Part shown: in pieces, positions 39,264-48,644 of the stretch
Position numbering within the stretch: the stretch's first letter is position 1
Layout of the letters: each line of letters opens with the position of its first letter
Assembly: GCF_021458635.1 (NCBI RefSeq)
Contig: NZ_JAIRDQ010000012.1
Location: 186,001-250,000 of the forward strand
Source of the DNA: Bradyrhizobium monzae
GTDB lineage: Bacteria > Pseudomonadota > Alphaproteobacteria > Rhizobiales > Xanthobacteraceae
Direction of reading: 5' to 3'
DNA: 64,000 bases
Made by a program: the position numbers and the translations under genes
Notes under the pieces: generated by a model
What the model was told of the DNA's origin: nothing
The model's input: the letters and a program-made list of their open reading frames with translations, nothing else
The model's database searches: none

Positions 39264-40589
39264 TTAGTCGCGAGCCACCGAGGGCGCGTCGTCGTGCTTG
39301 AGGTGTCGCTTCCGGATGTTGTAACTCACCAGCCAGATCACGCCGACCGCGATCGGCACGAAGGCTGCGGTTAGGAACGAGGGCTCTACACGCAGTCCGA
39401 CGTCGTGCGCGCCCTTGGCCAGATAGCTAAACAGGCTGACCACGTAATATCCGATCGCCCCGACCGACAATCCTTCGACCGTGCACTGCATCCGAAGTTG
39501 CTGCCTCGCGCGCTCGTTGATAGCGTGCAAGAGGTCACGATTCTGTCGTTCAATTTCGACGTCGACACGGGTTCGCAACAGATCGGCGGTACGCGCGAGC
39601 TTGACCGACAGGGCCGCCTGACGATCCTCCACGGTCGCGCAAGTTCGCATCGCAGGCGCCATGCGGCGCGCCAGAAACGACGACCAGGTCGGATAGCCCG
39701 AGACGTCGTTGCCTTCAATGATTGACAATCGCGATTGGACCAGCTCGTTATAGGCCCTGCTGGCGCCGAAGCGAAACAGGCTGCCGGTCGCGCCTCTTTC
39801 GAAGGAGGCGGCCAACGCCGTCAGCTCGGCAAGCAGATGGTTGTTGAATTGCAGCCCTGCACCGCTTTGCATTTTTTCGAGCGCCTCGACAAGACGGCGG
39901 TCGATGCGATCAACAGACGGTGCAAGCTCAAGGGCCGCCGACAGGCCAAGCAGCGCCAAAGGACGGTAGGTCTCGATTTCCAGGAGCCGTTGCACCAGCG
40001 CTCCGAGATCGTGCGACATCAACCCGAGGTCGCAGACGAGGATTTTCGTGAAGCCTTTTTCGTCCACGCGGAAGTCTGAGGCGGCAACGCCTGCACCGCT
40101 CTTTGTGGCGACCATGGCCAGGCTATTCTTATCAAAAATCTGTTCGGCCCGCTTGGTCGGCGAAGCGTCCTGCTCCACGTCTAACCTGATCGCGACCAGC
40201 AATTGTCCGGACTGCCGCAACGCGCGGATCAGCGATCGGACGGCATCATCAACTTTGTCGAATTGGTGAGCGGCAGGACCATTTGCGTTAGTCCAGAACC
40301 AGGTGAATGTCGTAAATTCCGAATGCTGCTCCCAGCGTAGCGTCGCGGGACCGATGACAATCTGATGATGTTTCGCCGATTGCGCAGGCGGCGGAAGATT
40401 GCGCTCCAGGCAGAAATCGATAAAACGGCAGCGATCGCTTGCGGCCGCCTCGCCCTGCGCAAGAAAAGCCAAGTGGATCACGCTGAATGGCGAAACAAGG
40501 CGCGTGAAAGGGCGCGCGTGCACTTCGCCGAGCACGGCGTCGCGTTGCGGATGTGGCGTGAAGGTTCGCAGATCCAGTTCATCGATCAT
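39264..40589 (-). CDS. DUF3422 family membrane-anchored protein
   Basis: The product is a proteobacterial protein of unknown function (DUF3422). I chose the ATG at 40589 rather than an upstream TTG, giving 441 residues. The start DELDLRTFTPHPQRDAVLGE, then VHARPF, is a family hallmark. The middle is helical, with a probable coiled coil near residues 330-370 (RTADLLRTRVDVEIERQNRD). The C-terminus has two membrane segments (SVGAIGYYVVSLFSYLA and FLTAAFVPIAVGVIWLVSY) and a basic tail. It is intact and unrelated to its IS neighbour. Confidence 0.92.
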   Translation of the reverse strand: MIDELDLRTFTPHPQRDAVLGEVHARPFTRLVSPFSVIHLAFLAQGEAAASDRCRFIDFCLERNLPPPAQSAKHHQIVIGPATLRWEQHSEFTTFTWFWTNANGPAAHQFDKVDDAVRSLIRALRQSGQLLVAIRLDVEQDASPTKRAEQIFDKNSLAMVATKSGAGVAASDFRVDEKGFTKILVCDLGLMSHDLGALVQRLLEIETYRPLALLGLSAALELAPSVDRIDRRLVEALEKMQSGAGLQFNNHLLAELTALAASFERGATGSLFRFGASRAYNELVQSRLSIIEGNDVSGYPTWSSFLARRMAPAMRTCATVEDRQAALSVKLARTADLLRTRVDVEIERQNRDLLHAINERARQQLRMQCTVEGLSVGAIGYYVVSLFSYLAKGAHDVGLRVEPSFLTAAFVPIAVGVIWLVSYNIRKRHLKHDDAPSVARD

Positions 40590-41972
40590 GTATTGACGCC
40601 TCGCTTCAGAGTGAGCAAGCAACCGTCAGCCTTGACGCGGGAGGCATTGGCGGTGCTGGAAAACGGGTGCGCGGCAAGGCACCGATCAAGTCACGTTAAC
40701 GATCGATCCCGAGGTCGCCTTCAGCTCGAGAAAGTGCTCTTGCGGGAGCAGGATCAGGCCGAGCAGATTGAGCCGGAACAGCCTCATCCCGCTTTCGACT
40801 GACGCCGTCAAAGACGTCTGCGGGGTACGGTCCGCTGTCTATGGCGAAATGCCGGTATTGTGGATTAATGCTTCTAGCGGTGCGCCAGCAAGCCGTTCCC
40901 CGACCTCGGGGGCGGCGTGCGACACCGTCCGACGAAGGCCTAGAACGACGTGGGCATGGTTGTCTGTCTCCGAATCCCACGGACATCGCCCACCACCGAA
41001 GGATTGCCGCGTGCAAGTGAAGATACCCCAGCCATCTTCTGAAAACAGGTTTCCGGTGAGGCCGTGGCAAGCAGAAGCGTCTTCCGTTCTCCCAGCGCGG
41101 ACAGGCGACCTCCGGTGCGGCAACCGCATTATCGATTGACAGATCGATGCCCAAACGCGACTCCCATCTTGTTGCTGCCGCCCAACTTCCTGGCGCGGAG
41201 AGCCGGTGCAGGATTTGGGCCAGCACTGTTGAAGGGGCACGCTCGCGTCTTTCTTGGCGCAATGTGGTTTTCGAAGACAGTCGGAGACGGGTTTCAGACA
41301 TGAAGCGCGCTTGTATTCTGACAGAATGCCCACGTGAGGCAGGCCACAGGGAATTGCCTGTTCCGCAAGATGATGGCTCGCCGGCCGCTGCCATTGTCTC
41401 AGCGGCCACGCTGTGGTCGGATTTGTCGATCCAGAGCCCGGAGAGTGACCGCGCCCGGACCCGCGCGGCAGGGCTTAGCGATGGGCTCATAACGTCACAT
41501 CGAGTGATGTTGACTTGATCACGCACCCAGAGCGCTCGCCTTCCTCGTCTTTGAAGCGACACTCAGAGCAGCACCAGCCTCGCGGCTCGACCGAATATCG
41601 CAGGGAGGCAGATACGTGCGTAAGTGATCGACCAAATAGCGGCGGATCGCAGATACGGCCGACAGCCCAAGTCATCGGGCGTATTGCTCGAGTACGGCCT
41701 CTTCGATGGATTGATCGGCCGAAGACCGGCTGAAGCCTCGACCACCTATGGCGCAACAGCGGCGTCACAACTTTCATCTCCCCACCGAGCGCCGCTTCTA
41801 AAGAGACCGAGCGTTGGATGGCTATCGAGCGGAGAGGTTGGAGTACGCAAGCAGGTTGGAGCCGATGTCTACAAATTGCCATGCGACCTCGGAGACTGGT
41901 CGGCCGCTATTGAGGATGTCCGAATCAGCCGGTAGCTGCTTAGCGGCCGCACCAGCTTAGTTGTTTCGCAAA
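40590..41972. other. About 1.4 kb without a recognisable gene
   Basis: Overlapping frames on both strands, the longest 288 codons, have no domain and poor starts. The composition suggests decayed coding DNA, but I could not identify any ancestor. It separates DUF3422 from the lipase/protease pair. Confidence 0.5.
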
Positions 41973-43583
41973 CTACGGTTTGGCCAGCAAAGAGAGGTGG
42001 TCGGAGGCACTCGGCCCGAATCTTCCGAATTTTAACTCGACATCAAGGCGGCCTTCGCCTTCTACCTTGATCGATCGGGCAACGTACTCGAACTGCGTCA
42101 TTGATCCGTCCAATCGTCGCGACGTCGACTTTACGTCCACTCGGGTGACTTCCGCTCCGTTCAGGGTGACCGTGAGGAACGCTGGCGGGGCGACTGCGTC
42201 GTCGGGAGCTGAGAGCGAAAGTATGCCCGTGGCGATAAAGCCGTCCGACGAAGTGTCGTCCTCCGAGAGCTCGACCGAGACAAAGTCGATCGGCAATCTT
42301 GCGGAAGGTCCCAATTGGCGGCCGATCTCCACGGTCGGAATTGTCGCGCTGAAGTCGCTAGAAGCCATTTCGCATCGAAATAGGATAGTTTCGAGCTTGG
42401 CGTGGGCGTTCTCGTCGTTGAAGAGACTCATGTGTGGCGTGAAGGAGAGAAAGCCGCCACCGGGGTTGCCGGAGGTGGCGCTACGGAGGGAAACCGTTCC
42501 GTCGCCCCGCCGTTCGACGTAGAGCATTTTGCCCGATCCTATCGTGACGCTCTGGCGCGTGCCGTTCCTGTCGCCGGCGAAGGTGAACAGCCCCTCGGGT
42601 GATGGCCCGGGGCAGGTTGTAGCGTTACGGATGTGCTTCGGAAAACCGCCTTCAACGATGGTCTTGAGGTCTGCCGCGGATTTCAGGGCCTGGGAGATAC
42701 GTTCGGAAGAAATGCCGCTCCTCACGAGATCGAAGGGCACGACGGAAAAGTCGGCCGGATCGAGCAGGTTCAGCGACCGCACACTTGGCCCGTCGGTAGA
42801 CACGCAGCAATTTTCGTAGGTCGGCAGCAGCTCGTAAAGGGAAGGCCAGGACATAAGAGTTCGCATTATGGTGTCACTGCCGCCGATCAGCCAGCGCGAG
42901 GCTCGTCCCCACCCCAGAAAGGGCGTGGCGACGGCGGTCACCGATCCCCAAAAGGGTGTTCCCATCGTTACGACGGTTTTTACGCGGCAAGACTTCGGAA
43001 AGTCACATTTTCCTTCCGAGTTCGGAGGCGCGTCGTATTTCGTGGTGTAGATGAGAGACACTAGGCCGCCCATGCTGTGTGCAAGGATATCGAATTCCTT
43101 TCCAGCCAATTCGGGTTTGCTTTTGACGAATGTATCCAGGTCGGCCGCGGTGTCGAAATTGCTACGTCGCCAATCGTAGGGGAAAACGAAAAGGTTCTTT
43201 TGCTCGCCAAACCGGTGGTAGCCGAGAGACTCGAGAAAAGACCAAAGAGGGGCGTACACGTCGGCCTTCAAAGGGCCTAAGGCGACAAATTGGTTCAGGG
43301 TGCCACAGCTTGTTCTGTAGTCGTCGTTCGAGTTGTTTGGGTCGCATGTGTCGGCCGCTGAGATCTTTCGGGGGCCGTCCGCGATGCGTAGGGTTTCCAA
43401 GTGACGCAGTCCGTCGAGTGTACCCCAGGCAAGCTTGCCATCGATCCATAATTCCGACCCTGCGATCCCAGGGATGATGATCAGGGGACGAGGCGGAGGC
43501 ACGTGCGGCTGAGTGCTTCGGTTCCCGGCCGCGTAGCAGCCGTCTACCCAAAGGTAGACCATCAGAATGGCTGCGAGTTTCAT
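41973..43583 (-). CDS. LCAT-like lipase/acyltransferase (alpha/beta hydrolase), exported
   Basis: The sequence resembles lecithin:cholesterol/phospholipid acyltransferases (LCAT/PDAT family), which hydrolyse or transfer lipid acyl groups. I chose the ATG at 43583 because it begins a hydrophobic signal (MKLAAILMVYLWVDGCYAAG); the Cys at residue 16 might serve as a lipoprotein site, though the lipobox is not ideal. Family landmarks are PLIIIPGIAGSELW (oxyanion region), VFPYDWRRS and the nucleophile Ser170 in LAHSMGGLVSL. The 536-residue length includes an extra C-terminal domain of about 120 residues. It starts 5 bases after the protease gene, so the two form an operon. Confidence 0.85.
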   Translation of the reverse strand: MKLAAILMVYLWVDGCYAAGNRSTQPHVPPPRPLIIIPGIAGSELWIDGKLAWGTLDGLRHLETLRIADGPRKISAADTCDPNNSNDDYRTSCGTLNQFVALGPLKADVYAPLWSFLESLGYHRFGEQKNLFVFPYDWRRSNFDTAADLDTFVKSKPELAGKEFDILAHSMGGLVSLIYTTKYDAPPNSEGKCDFPKSCRVKTVVTMGTPFWGSVTAVATPFLGWGRASRWLIGGSDTIMRTLMSWPSLYELLPTYENCCVSTDGPSVRSLNLLDPADFSVVPFDLVRSGISSERISQALKSAADLKTIVEGGFPKHIRNATTCPGPSPEGLFTFAGDRNGTRQSVTIGSGKMLYVERRGDGTVSLRSATSGNPGGGFLSFTPHMSLFNDENAHAKLETILFRCEMASSDFSATIPTVEIGRQLGPSARLPIDFVSVELSEDDTSSDGFIATGILSLSAPDDAVAPPAFLTVTLNGAEVTRVDVKSTSRRLDGSMTQFEYVARSIKVEGEGRLDVELKFGRFGPSASDHLSLLAKP

Positions 43584-43588
43584 AACGG

Positions 43589-44644
43589 TCAATTGGGCAG
43601 CTTTTCTGGATTGGGAGGAAGAGGGCACTTATCGGTAAGTGCGAGCTTGAATGTCGGTCCGGAACGATAGCGAAGCTGGCAGTAGAATTTGTACTGGGAT
43701 TCACGCACGATGTAGCTGCCGTCTCTCCAGCCGGTAAAGAACCGCTGATCCACATTGCCGTGGTTTTCTATCGAGATGTCTTCACCTGGATGCGAGTTCA
43801 TCTCCGACGACCTTAGCGATCCGCAGAAGCCCTCACTGGTGGATCCGCCTCTGAGCCAGTCAGATTCGGTGCGCGGCCCGAGCATGTCGCGGTCATAACG
43901 CTCGACGCCGTGACTAGGATCGCGGCACGCGACCGCGCATGCCCCGAGGACGAAGTTTCTTAGCTCGCTGGCCGGCGTGAAGAAGCTTTCCGAGCTGATA
44001 CCGACCGATTGGCCTCCCTTTAACACGCCGACCAAACGCCAGTTATCCTGGTTCTCGACGAGAAATACCGGGCCGCCACTAAAACCGGATCTCGTCTGAG
44101 CCGACAATCGCCGAAGCTTACCGTCTTCTGGTTGTCCTTCGTTGAGGACACCGACGTTTAGTTCGAGGCGAGGCACGTCTGTGCCCTCGCTGTTGAGTAT
44201 GCCAGCCACGTTCAGTTGCGTCCCAACCTTATCGGCTTCGGCGGCCGGGCACGTGCTTAGTCCTCGCCGCGGCAGACCTTCGAATTCGAGTAGGGCGGAG
44301 TCCTTGTCCGGAACGCTTTTTTGAACGCTCGCACGCCTGATCTCGGTCAATAACCCGGTTTGCTGATCTCTGAACCTTATGACGACGGTGACGTCGGCGA
44401 GACCAAAATCAGTTTTAGCCCATCCTTCGGGTGGCGTCGCTACGACATGATTTGCGGTGACCACGTTTCTGCTGGTGCCGACGACGAACCCGGTCCCGTT
44501 GCGCTCAACGGTGGTTCCGTTGGCCACTTTTCCACGCACGGCCACCATGACGATCGCGTTCGTGACATCGTCACGAGTGTCTGCCGCAGTAGCCGGCAGC
44601 GACAACATCGATCCCAGGACGATCAGGGGTAAAACGAGCCGCAC
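43589..44644 (-). CDS. Exported trypsin-like serine protease (S1 fold)
   Basis: I chose the GTG at 44644: GAGGAG lies 7 bases before it and it begins a Sec signal (VRLVLPLIVLGSMLSLPATA). The 351-residue protein has a chymotrypsin-fold domain with His66 in VVTANHV, Asp115 in DKDSALLEF and Ser189 in RSGFSGGPVF. The last 130 residues are a Cys-containing domain of unknown type. No PDZ domain is visible, so it is not a standard DegP. It is followed 5 bases later by the LCAT-like gene, suggesting that the two act together on envelope or external targets. Confidence 0.9.
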   Translation of the reverse strand: MRLVLPLIVLGSMLSLPATAADTRDDVTNAIVMVAVRGKVANGTTVERNGTGFVVGTSRNVVTANHVVATPPEGWAKTDFGLADVTVVIRFRDQQTGLLTEIRRASVQKSVPDKDSALLEFEGLPRRGLSTCPAAEADKVGTQLNVAGILNSEGTDVPRLELNVGVLNEGQPEDGKLRRLSAQTRSGFSGGPVFLVENQDNWRLVGVLKGGQSVGISSESFFTPASELRNFVLGACAVACRDPSHGVERYDRDMLGPRTESDWLRGGSTSEGFCGSLRSSEMNSHPGEDISIENHGNVDQRFFTGWRDGSYIVRESQYKFYCQLRYRSGPTFKLALTDKCPLPPNPEKLPN

Positions 44645-44785
44645 GCCCGTCTCCTCGGTTGAGGGTGAACAATGGCTATCGGGGTGAGATGCTATCCCGC
44701 AAATTTGGTGAGGTGAAGTATCTAGTTTACTCACGCCATGATTGCGTACATACTTTGGCTTTGATCGTGCCGGCCGATTTTACGA

Positions 44786-45145
44786 GATCATTATGCCGAA
44801 GATCATTCGACCGATGATCATGTTTTCGTGGACTACATTACCGACATGATCGAAATCTCCGCACTGAAATGGCTGCAGGACACCATCGGCCAGAGGCGCG
44901 TCGTTTTCCGCATCACCAGTCCCCTTGTCCAATTGGACGCCGTCAGGCGCGGCTCCGGGATTGGAATGTTTCCCACCTATCTGGCGGCCTCTGAGCCTAC
45001 CCTAAGGCGCGTACTGGCGGTTGAGGCAAGAACGAATCGCGAGTTTTGGCTTGCCATCCACGAAGAGTTAGGGCGCGTCCCCAGGATGGCAGCGGTTTTT
45101 GATTTCATTGCTGAAATATTCGCCGCAAACAAGTTTCTAAGCTAG
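44786..45145 (+). pseudogene. C-terminal half of a LysR-type regulator
   Basis: The frame reads like the effector domain of a LysR regulator from its middle on: VDYITDMIEISALKWLQDTI, DAVRRGSGIGMFPTYLA, then FWLAIHEELGRVPRMAAVFD and an end FIAEIFAANKFLS. There is no DNA-binding domain or start in front. It is clearly similar to the C-terminal half of the intact LysR at 60.7 kb (shared DY-x-x-D, WL-x-D, G-x-GIG and FL/FI-x-EIF elements), so it may be what is left of a duplicate or exchanged regulator. Confidence 0.72.
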
Positions 45146-45343
45146 TGCGACCAGAGCACCGCAGCCATTTGTGAAGCGATGGTCGCCGCTCTAGCTTCTT
45201 CGAGGCCTCGACTGCTGACGGAAATTGAAGGAGTTGGCGAGCCGCGATCCGAACGGGCGAACTATCGATAAGCCGCCAACACGCTGAGTTCTAGGTCGCC
45301 AACTGAACGTCTCAGGCCAATCGGCGCCGGTTGCAATGTACGG

Positions 45344-46567
45344 TTATGCGGCGATCCCCCTGACCGCTGACGCGAGAGTGTGAACCTCCTCAATCGTATT
45401 GTAGTAGTGTGGGGATGCGCGAACGATGTCCGGGAGGCCTCTCCGCGCTGCGTCCAACGGTGTACTTGTTGGTGGCGAGACCGACAGGTTGATCTTCTGC
45501 CTTGCAAGGCTGCGCATGACCTCGCGTGCGACCGTATTGCGAAGCGTGAATGACACGATTGAAGCGGGACGTTCTCCAAGATCGTAAAGCAACACCCCAG
45601 GGACCGCGCCAAGTGCTGCTCGCAATTCATTCGCAAGCTGTCGGCAACGTCGTTCGATCCTCTCGACGCCAATTGAAAGCGCGTAGTCAGCAGCGATCCC
45701 AAGTCCAAGTCGCGCCGCATAATTCGTTTCCCACGTCTCGAATCGTCGTGCGTCGGACCTAAGTTCGTAGCGCTCAGGTCCAACCAAAGGTGCGCCGAAC
45801 AGGTCGATCATGGCCGGTTCAATGTCCTTCAGGAAATCGTCGCGCATATAGAGGAAGCCTGTTCCGCGCGGACCGCGCAAGAATTTCCGGCCTGTTGCCG
45901 TGAGCATGTCGCAACCAAGTGCACGGACGTCGACCGGGATCTGCCCAACAGCCTGGCACGCATCCAGCAGGTAGGGAACACCATGAGCGCGCGCGATGCG
46001 TCCCACGGCTTCAGCCGGGTTCACCAGGCCGCCGTTGGTCGGTATCCACGTGATGGCGATCAGTCGTACGTGCTCATCGATCATGCGCTCGAGCGCCTGC
46101 GGGTCGAGAACCTGATTTGCATCGTCGGGTATAACCTCGACCCGTGCGCCGGTACGGCGGGCGACCTGCAAGAACGCGACATAGTTTGCCGCAAACTCTG
46201 CGGAGGTGGTGAGAATTCGGTCTCCAGGGCCAAAATGGAGCGAGTAAAAGGCGCGTTGCCATGCCAGAGTCGCGTTCTCGGCCAGCGCGATTTCTTCCCG
46301 CTTTGAACCGACGAGTCGGGCGATGCTGTCGTACACATCTTCTAGACGTCCGGTGCTTTCGGCGCTCGCCTCGTAGCCGCCAATTTCAGCTTCTCGCTGA
46401 AGGTATGCGACCATGCCATCGACGACAGGCCTCGGCATCAACGCGGCGCCCGCATTGTTGAGATGGATTCGATGTGCAACGCCTGGCGTATCTGCTCGCA
46501 AACGATCGACTTCGGCGTCTGAAAGATCCTCGATCGAGCTTGCGGGTTGCTCCCGATTATCCTGCAT
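45344..46567 (-). CDS. Class V aminotransferase-like PLP enzyme
   Basis: This fold-type I PLP enzyme belongs to the class V/isopenicillin-N-epimerase-like group. I chose the ATG at 46567 (AAGGGA shortly upstream), giving 407 residues. The cofactor site shows Asp202 in LLDACQAVGQIPVDV and the Schiff-base Lys228 in TATGRKFLRGPRGTGFLY. The N-terminal HLNNAGAALMP and C-terminal VSPPTSTPLDAARRGLPDIV, then RASPHYYNT, fit this group of lyases, racemases and transaminases. It is divergent from the diaminopropionate ammonia-lyase homologue. The reaction cannot be fixed from sequence. Confidence 0.92.
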   Translation of the reverse strand: MQDNREQPASSIEDLSDAEVDRLRADTPGVAHRIHLNNAGAALMPRPVVDGMVAYLQREAEIGGYEASAESTGRLEDVYDSIARLVGSKREEIALAENATLAWQRAFYSLHFGPGDRILTTSAEFAANYVAFLQVARRTGARVEVIPDDANQVLDPQALERMIDEHVRLIAITWIPTNGGLVNPAEAVGRIARAHGVPYLLDACQAVGQIPVDVRALGCDMLTATGRKFLRGPRGTGFLYMRDDFLKDIEPAMIDLFGAPLVGPERYELRSDARRFETWETNYAARLGLGIAADYALSIGVERIERRCRQLANELRAALGAVPGVLLYDLGERPASIVSFTLRNTVAREVMRSLARQKINLSVSPPTSTPLDAARRGLPDIVRASPHYYNTIEEVHTLASAVRGIAA

Positions 46568-46795
46568 CAGAGGTCCCTTCTTCACGACGGCGGTGGAATG
46601 ACAGATTGGTCGGCGCTACCGGTCTTCGATCAGCAAATCTTTGGAAATATACCTGACACGAGAGCCCAAACCCGCCATTTTAGGATCAACAACGCCGAAT
46701 TCTTTCATGGATCGGGTCAAAGTTTCCACCAAACGGCTTTGTGGGTCGGCAAAGTGCGATCCGAAGATCGTACTTGCTCGCCAGGAGGTTTGACC

Positions 46796-48013
46796 TTGGT
46801 ACTCCCTTTGAAGCCCGCGGGAACCCCGGCGGAGACGCTCGCCAATCATCGGCCCGTTCTGCTGCGCAATCGTTCACCCGGCGTGAAACAGGCTCCTTGG
46901 TGGTGCGACCGCAACGCAGGAGATGAGCCTCTCCGTCTCCTTCAAGCCTGCCCGCGCTATGCTCCGACCGATCTGATTTCTCTGCCGCGTACCGCCGAAA
47001 GGCTGGGTCTTGGCGAAATCTGGATCAAGGATGAGACACAGCGGCTTGGCATAAGCAGCTTCAAGGGGCTCGGCGGAGCCTACGCAGTGCTGAAGCTCGC
47101 AATGAAGCACGTTGAGAGACGGACTGGACGCACGATTCTGCCTGCAGAGTTGTTGGAGCCTGGCGTGCGATCTATGCTTTCAGAGCTCACATTTTCATGT
47201 GCTTCGGACGGCAACCATGGCCGTTCGGTGTCGGCCGGAGCGAGGCTCATCGGAGCGCGGGCCGTCGTATATCTCCACGCGGGTGTGAGCGACGAGCGGG
47301 CCGCTCATATCTCGCGGCTCGGCGCTGCGATCGTGCGGGTGGCCGGAGACTATAACGAGTCCGTCGAGGCTGCGGCCAAGGCTGCCTCGCAGGACGGTTG
47401 GATTGCTGTCCCGGATACAGTCGGCCCGGGGGAGGACGACACTGCTTGCACGTTTGTGGTCCAGGGGTATGCGATACTGATCGACGAAATCGTTGCAGCA
47501 ACGGCAGGACAGTCAAAGCCGTTTACGCATGTTCTGGTTCAGGCTGGTGTAGGAGGCCTTGCAGCAAGCGTGTTCGCCCATGGCTCGGCGCGGGGTCTAT
47601 TCGGGCGCGATACCCATCTCTGGATCGTGGAGCCCGAGCGGTCGGCCTGTCTTTATGAAAGCGCCCGAGCCAAGATGCCCGTGCGGCTTCCGCCGGGGCC
47701 CGCGACGAACATGTCGATGCTCGAATGCCAAAGCCCATCGTTGTTGGTTTGGCCGATCATCGAAGAGCTGACCAGCGGCTACATCACGGTAACGGACGAA
47801 GAGGCCGCGGACGCGGTACGTTTGCTTGATGAGGGCGTTTCAGGCGATCGGCGTCTTCGCGTCGGAGAGTCGGGAGCGGCGGGATTGGCAGGGCTCTTAC
47901 GCGCGGTCGAAGAGAAGGACCGAAAGGGGCTTGGGCTCGATCAGTCCGCCAAGGTTCTGCTATTCGCGACGGAAGGCCCTACTGATCTGTCGGTTTGGAG
48001 CGGAAACCAGTAG
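46796..48013 (+). CDS. dpaL: 2,3-diaminopropionate ammonia-lyase homologue (DpaL type)
   Basis: This fold-type II PLP enzyme is similar to E. coli DpaL, which converts diaminopropionate to pyruvate and two ammonia. AGGAGG lies 7 bases before the TTG at 46796, which gives 405 residues; longer upstream frames are not protein-like. The Schiff-base Lys90 is in ISSFKGLGGAYAV. The Asp residues important in DpaL are conserved: CASDGNHGR and AVPDTVG. The QAGVGGLAASV phosphate loop and the C-terminal RVGESGAAGLAGLL and ATEGPTD are also typical. It sits between a class V PLP enzyme and an Lrp regulator, beside an ABC importer and amidohydrolases. Confidence 0.9.
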   Translation: MVLPLKPAGTPAETLANHRPVLLRNRSPGVKQAPWWCDRNAGDEPLRLLQACPRYAPTDLISLPRTAERLGLGEIWIKDETQRLGISSFKGLGGAYAVLKLAMKHVERRTGRTILPAELLEPGVRSMLSELTFSCASDGNHGRSVSAGARLIGARAVVYLHAGVSDERAAHISRLGAAIVRVAGDYNESVEAAAKAASQDGWIAVPDTVGPGEDDTACTFVVQGYAILIDEIVAATAGQSKPFTHVLVQAGVGGLAASVFAHGSARGLFGRDTHLWIVEPERSACLYESARAKMPVRLPPGPATNMSMLECQSPSLLVWPIIEELTSGYITVTDEEAADAVRLLDEGVSGDRRLRVGESGAAGLAGLLRAVEEKDRKGLGLDQSAKVLLFATEGPTDLSVWSGNQ

Positions 48014-48034
48014 GCAGGAGCAAAGCGCTGCCAG

Positions 48035-48517
48035 TCAGGATACGTCAAGATTGATGCGGGTGGTGAACTTGACCGTCTGCATCGACACGTATGTGTTGAA
48101 CGACTTGATGTTCTTGTCGGGAAAGAATGCTCGTTCGGTGAAAGCCCCGTACTCCTCCATCGAGCCCGTGTTGACGACCAGAATGAAATCAGCCGAACCG
48201 GTGACGTAGTAGCACTGCGTAACCTCGGGATAGGCGCTCATCCGATTCTTGAAGGTGTCTAGAAGATCGAGGTGCTCTTGCTCGAGCGCCACCAGCACGA
48301 TCGACGTGACCCGTGCCCCCGCGACCGAAGGCGATATGATCGAAACGTCGGACATGATCGCCCCGTTCTCGCGCAATCGTCTTAGCCGACGCAGGCAAGA
48401 AGTTGGTGAAAGTCCGACGCGCTCGGCGAGCTCCTCAGAAGTCTGCTGATTGTTCTCCTGCAGAAGCATGAGCAGCTTCAGATCGAGGCGATCTAGATCG
48501 GCGCGCGCGACAGCCAT
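48035..48517 (-). CDS. Lrp/AsnC family transcriptional regulator
   Basis: The 160-residue protein has an N-terminal helix-turn-helix (residues about 10-55, LDLKLLMLLQENNQQTSEEL, then AERVGLSPTSCLRRLRRLR) and a C-terminal RAM ligand domain (YVTGSADFILVVNTGSMEEY). Such regulators sense amino acids. It converges on the dpaL-like gene and is divergent from the binding-protein gene at 48645, whose promoter region it shares. It is the likely regulator of this half of the metabolic block. Confidence 0.95.
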   Translation of the reverse strand: MAVARADLDRLDLKLLMLLQENNQQTSEELAERVGLSPTSCLRRLRRLRENGAIMSDVSIISPSVAGARVTSIVLVALEQEHLDLLDTFKNRMSAYPEVTQCYYVTGSADFILVVNTGSMEEYGAFTERAFFPDKNIKSFNTYVSMQTVKFTTRINLDVS

Positions 48518-48644
48518 TTAAAATTCTTTAACTTTGCAGTTTTCTGGCATCAAGCGTGGCAAAACGGCGAATTTCGTCACCAGCCTGTCGCATTATATGC
48601 ACGAGGCCAGATTGAGCAAGTACTGGCCACAAAACGGAGGGAAC

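Noticed and set aside
40696..41562. A 288-codon minus-strand frame between DUF3422 and the lipase gene
   Set aside because: Low-complexity Arg/Ser-rich translation with no domain; typical of a chance frame in high-GC DNA.
48014..48060. GGCAG...CTGCC repeat between the convergent dpaL-like and Lrp genes as a terminator
   Set aside because: The stem is only five pairs with a ten-base loop and has no T run on either side.
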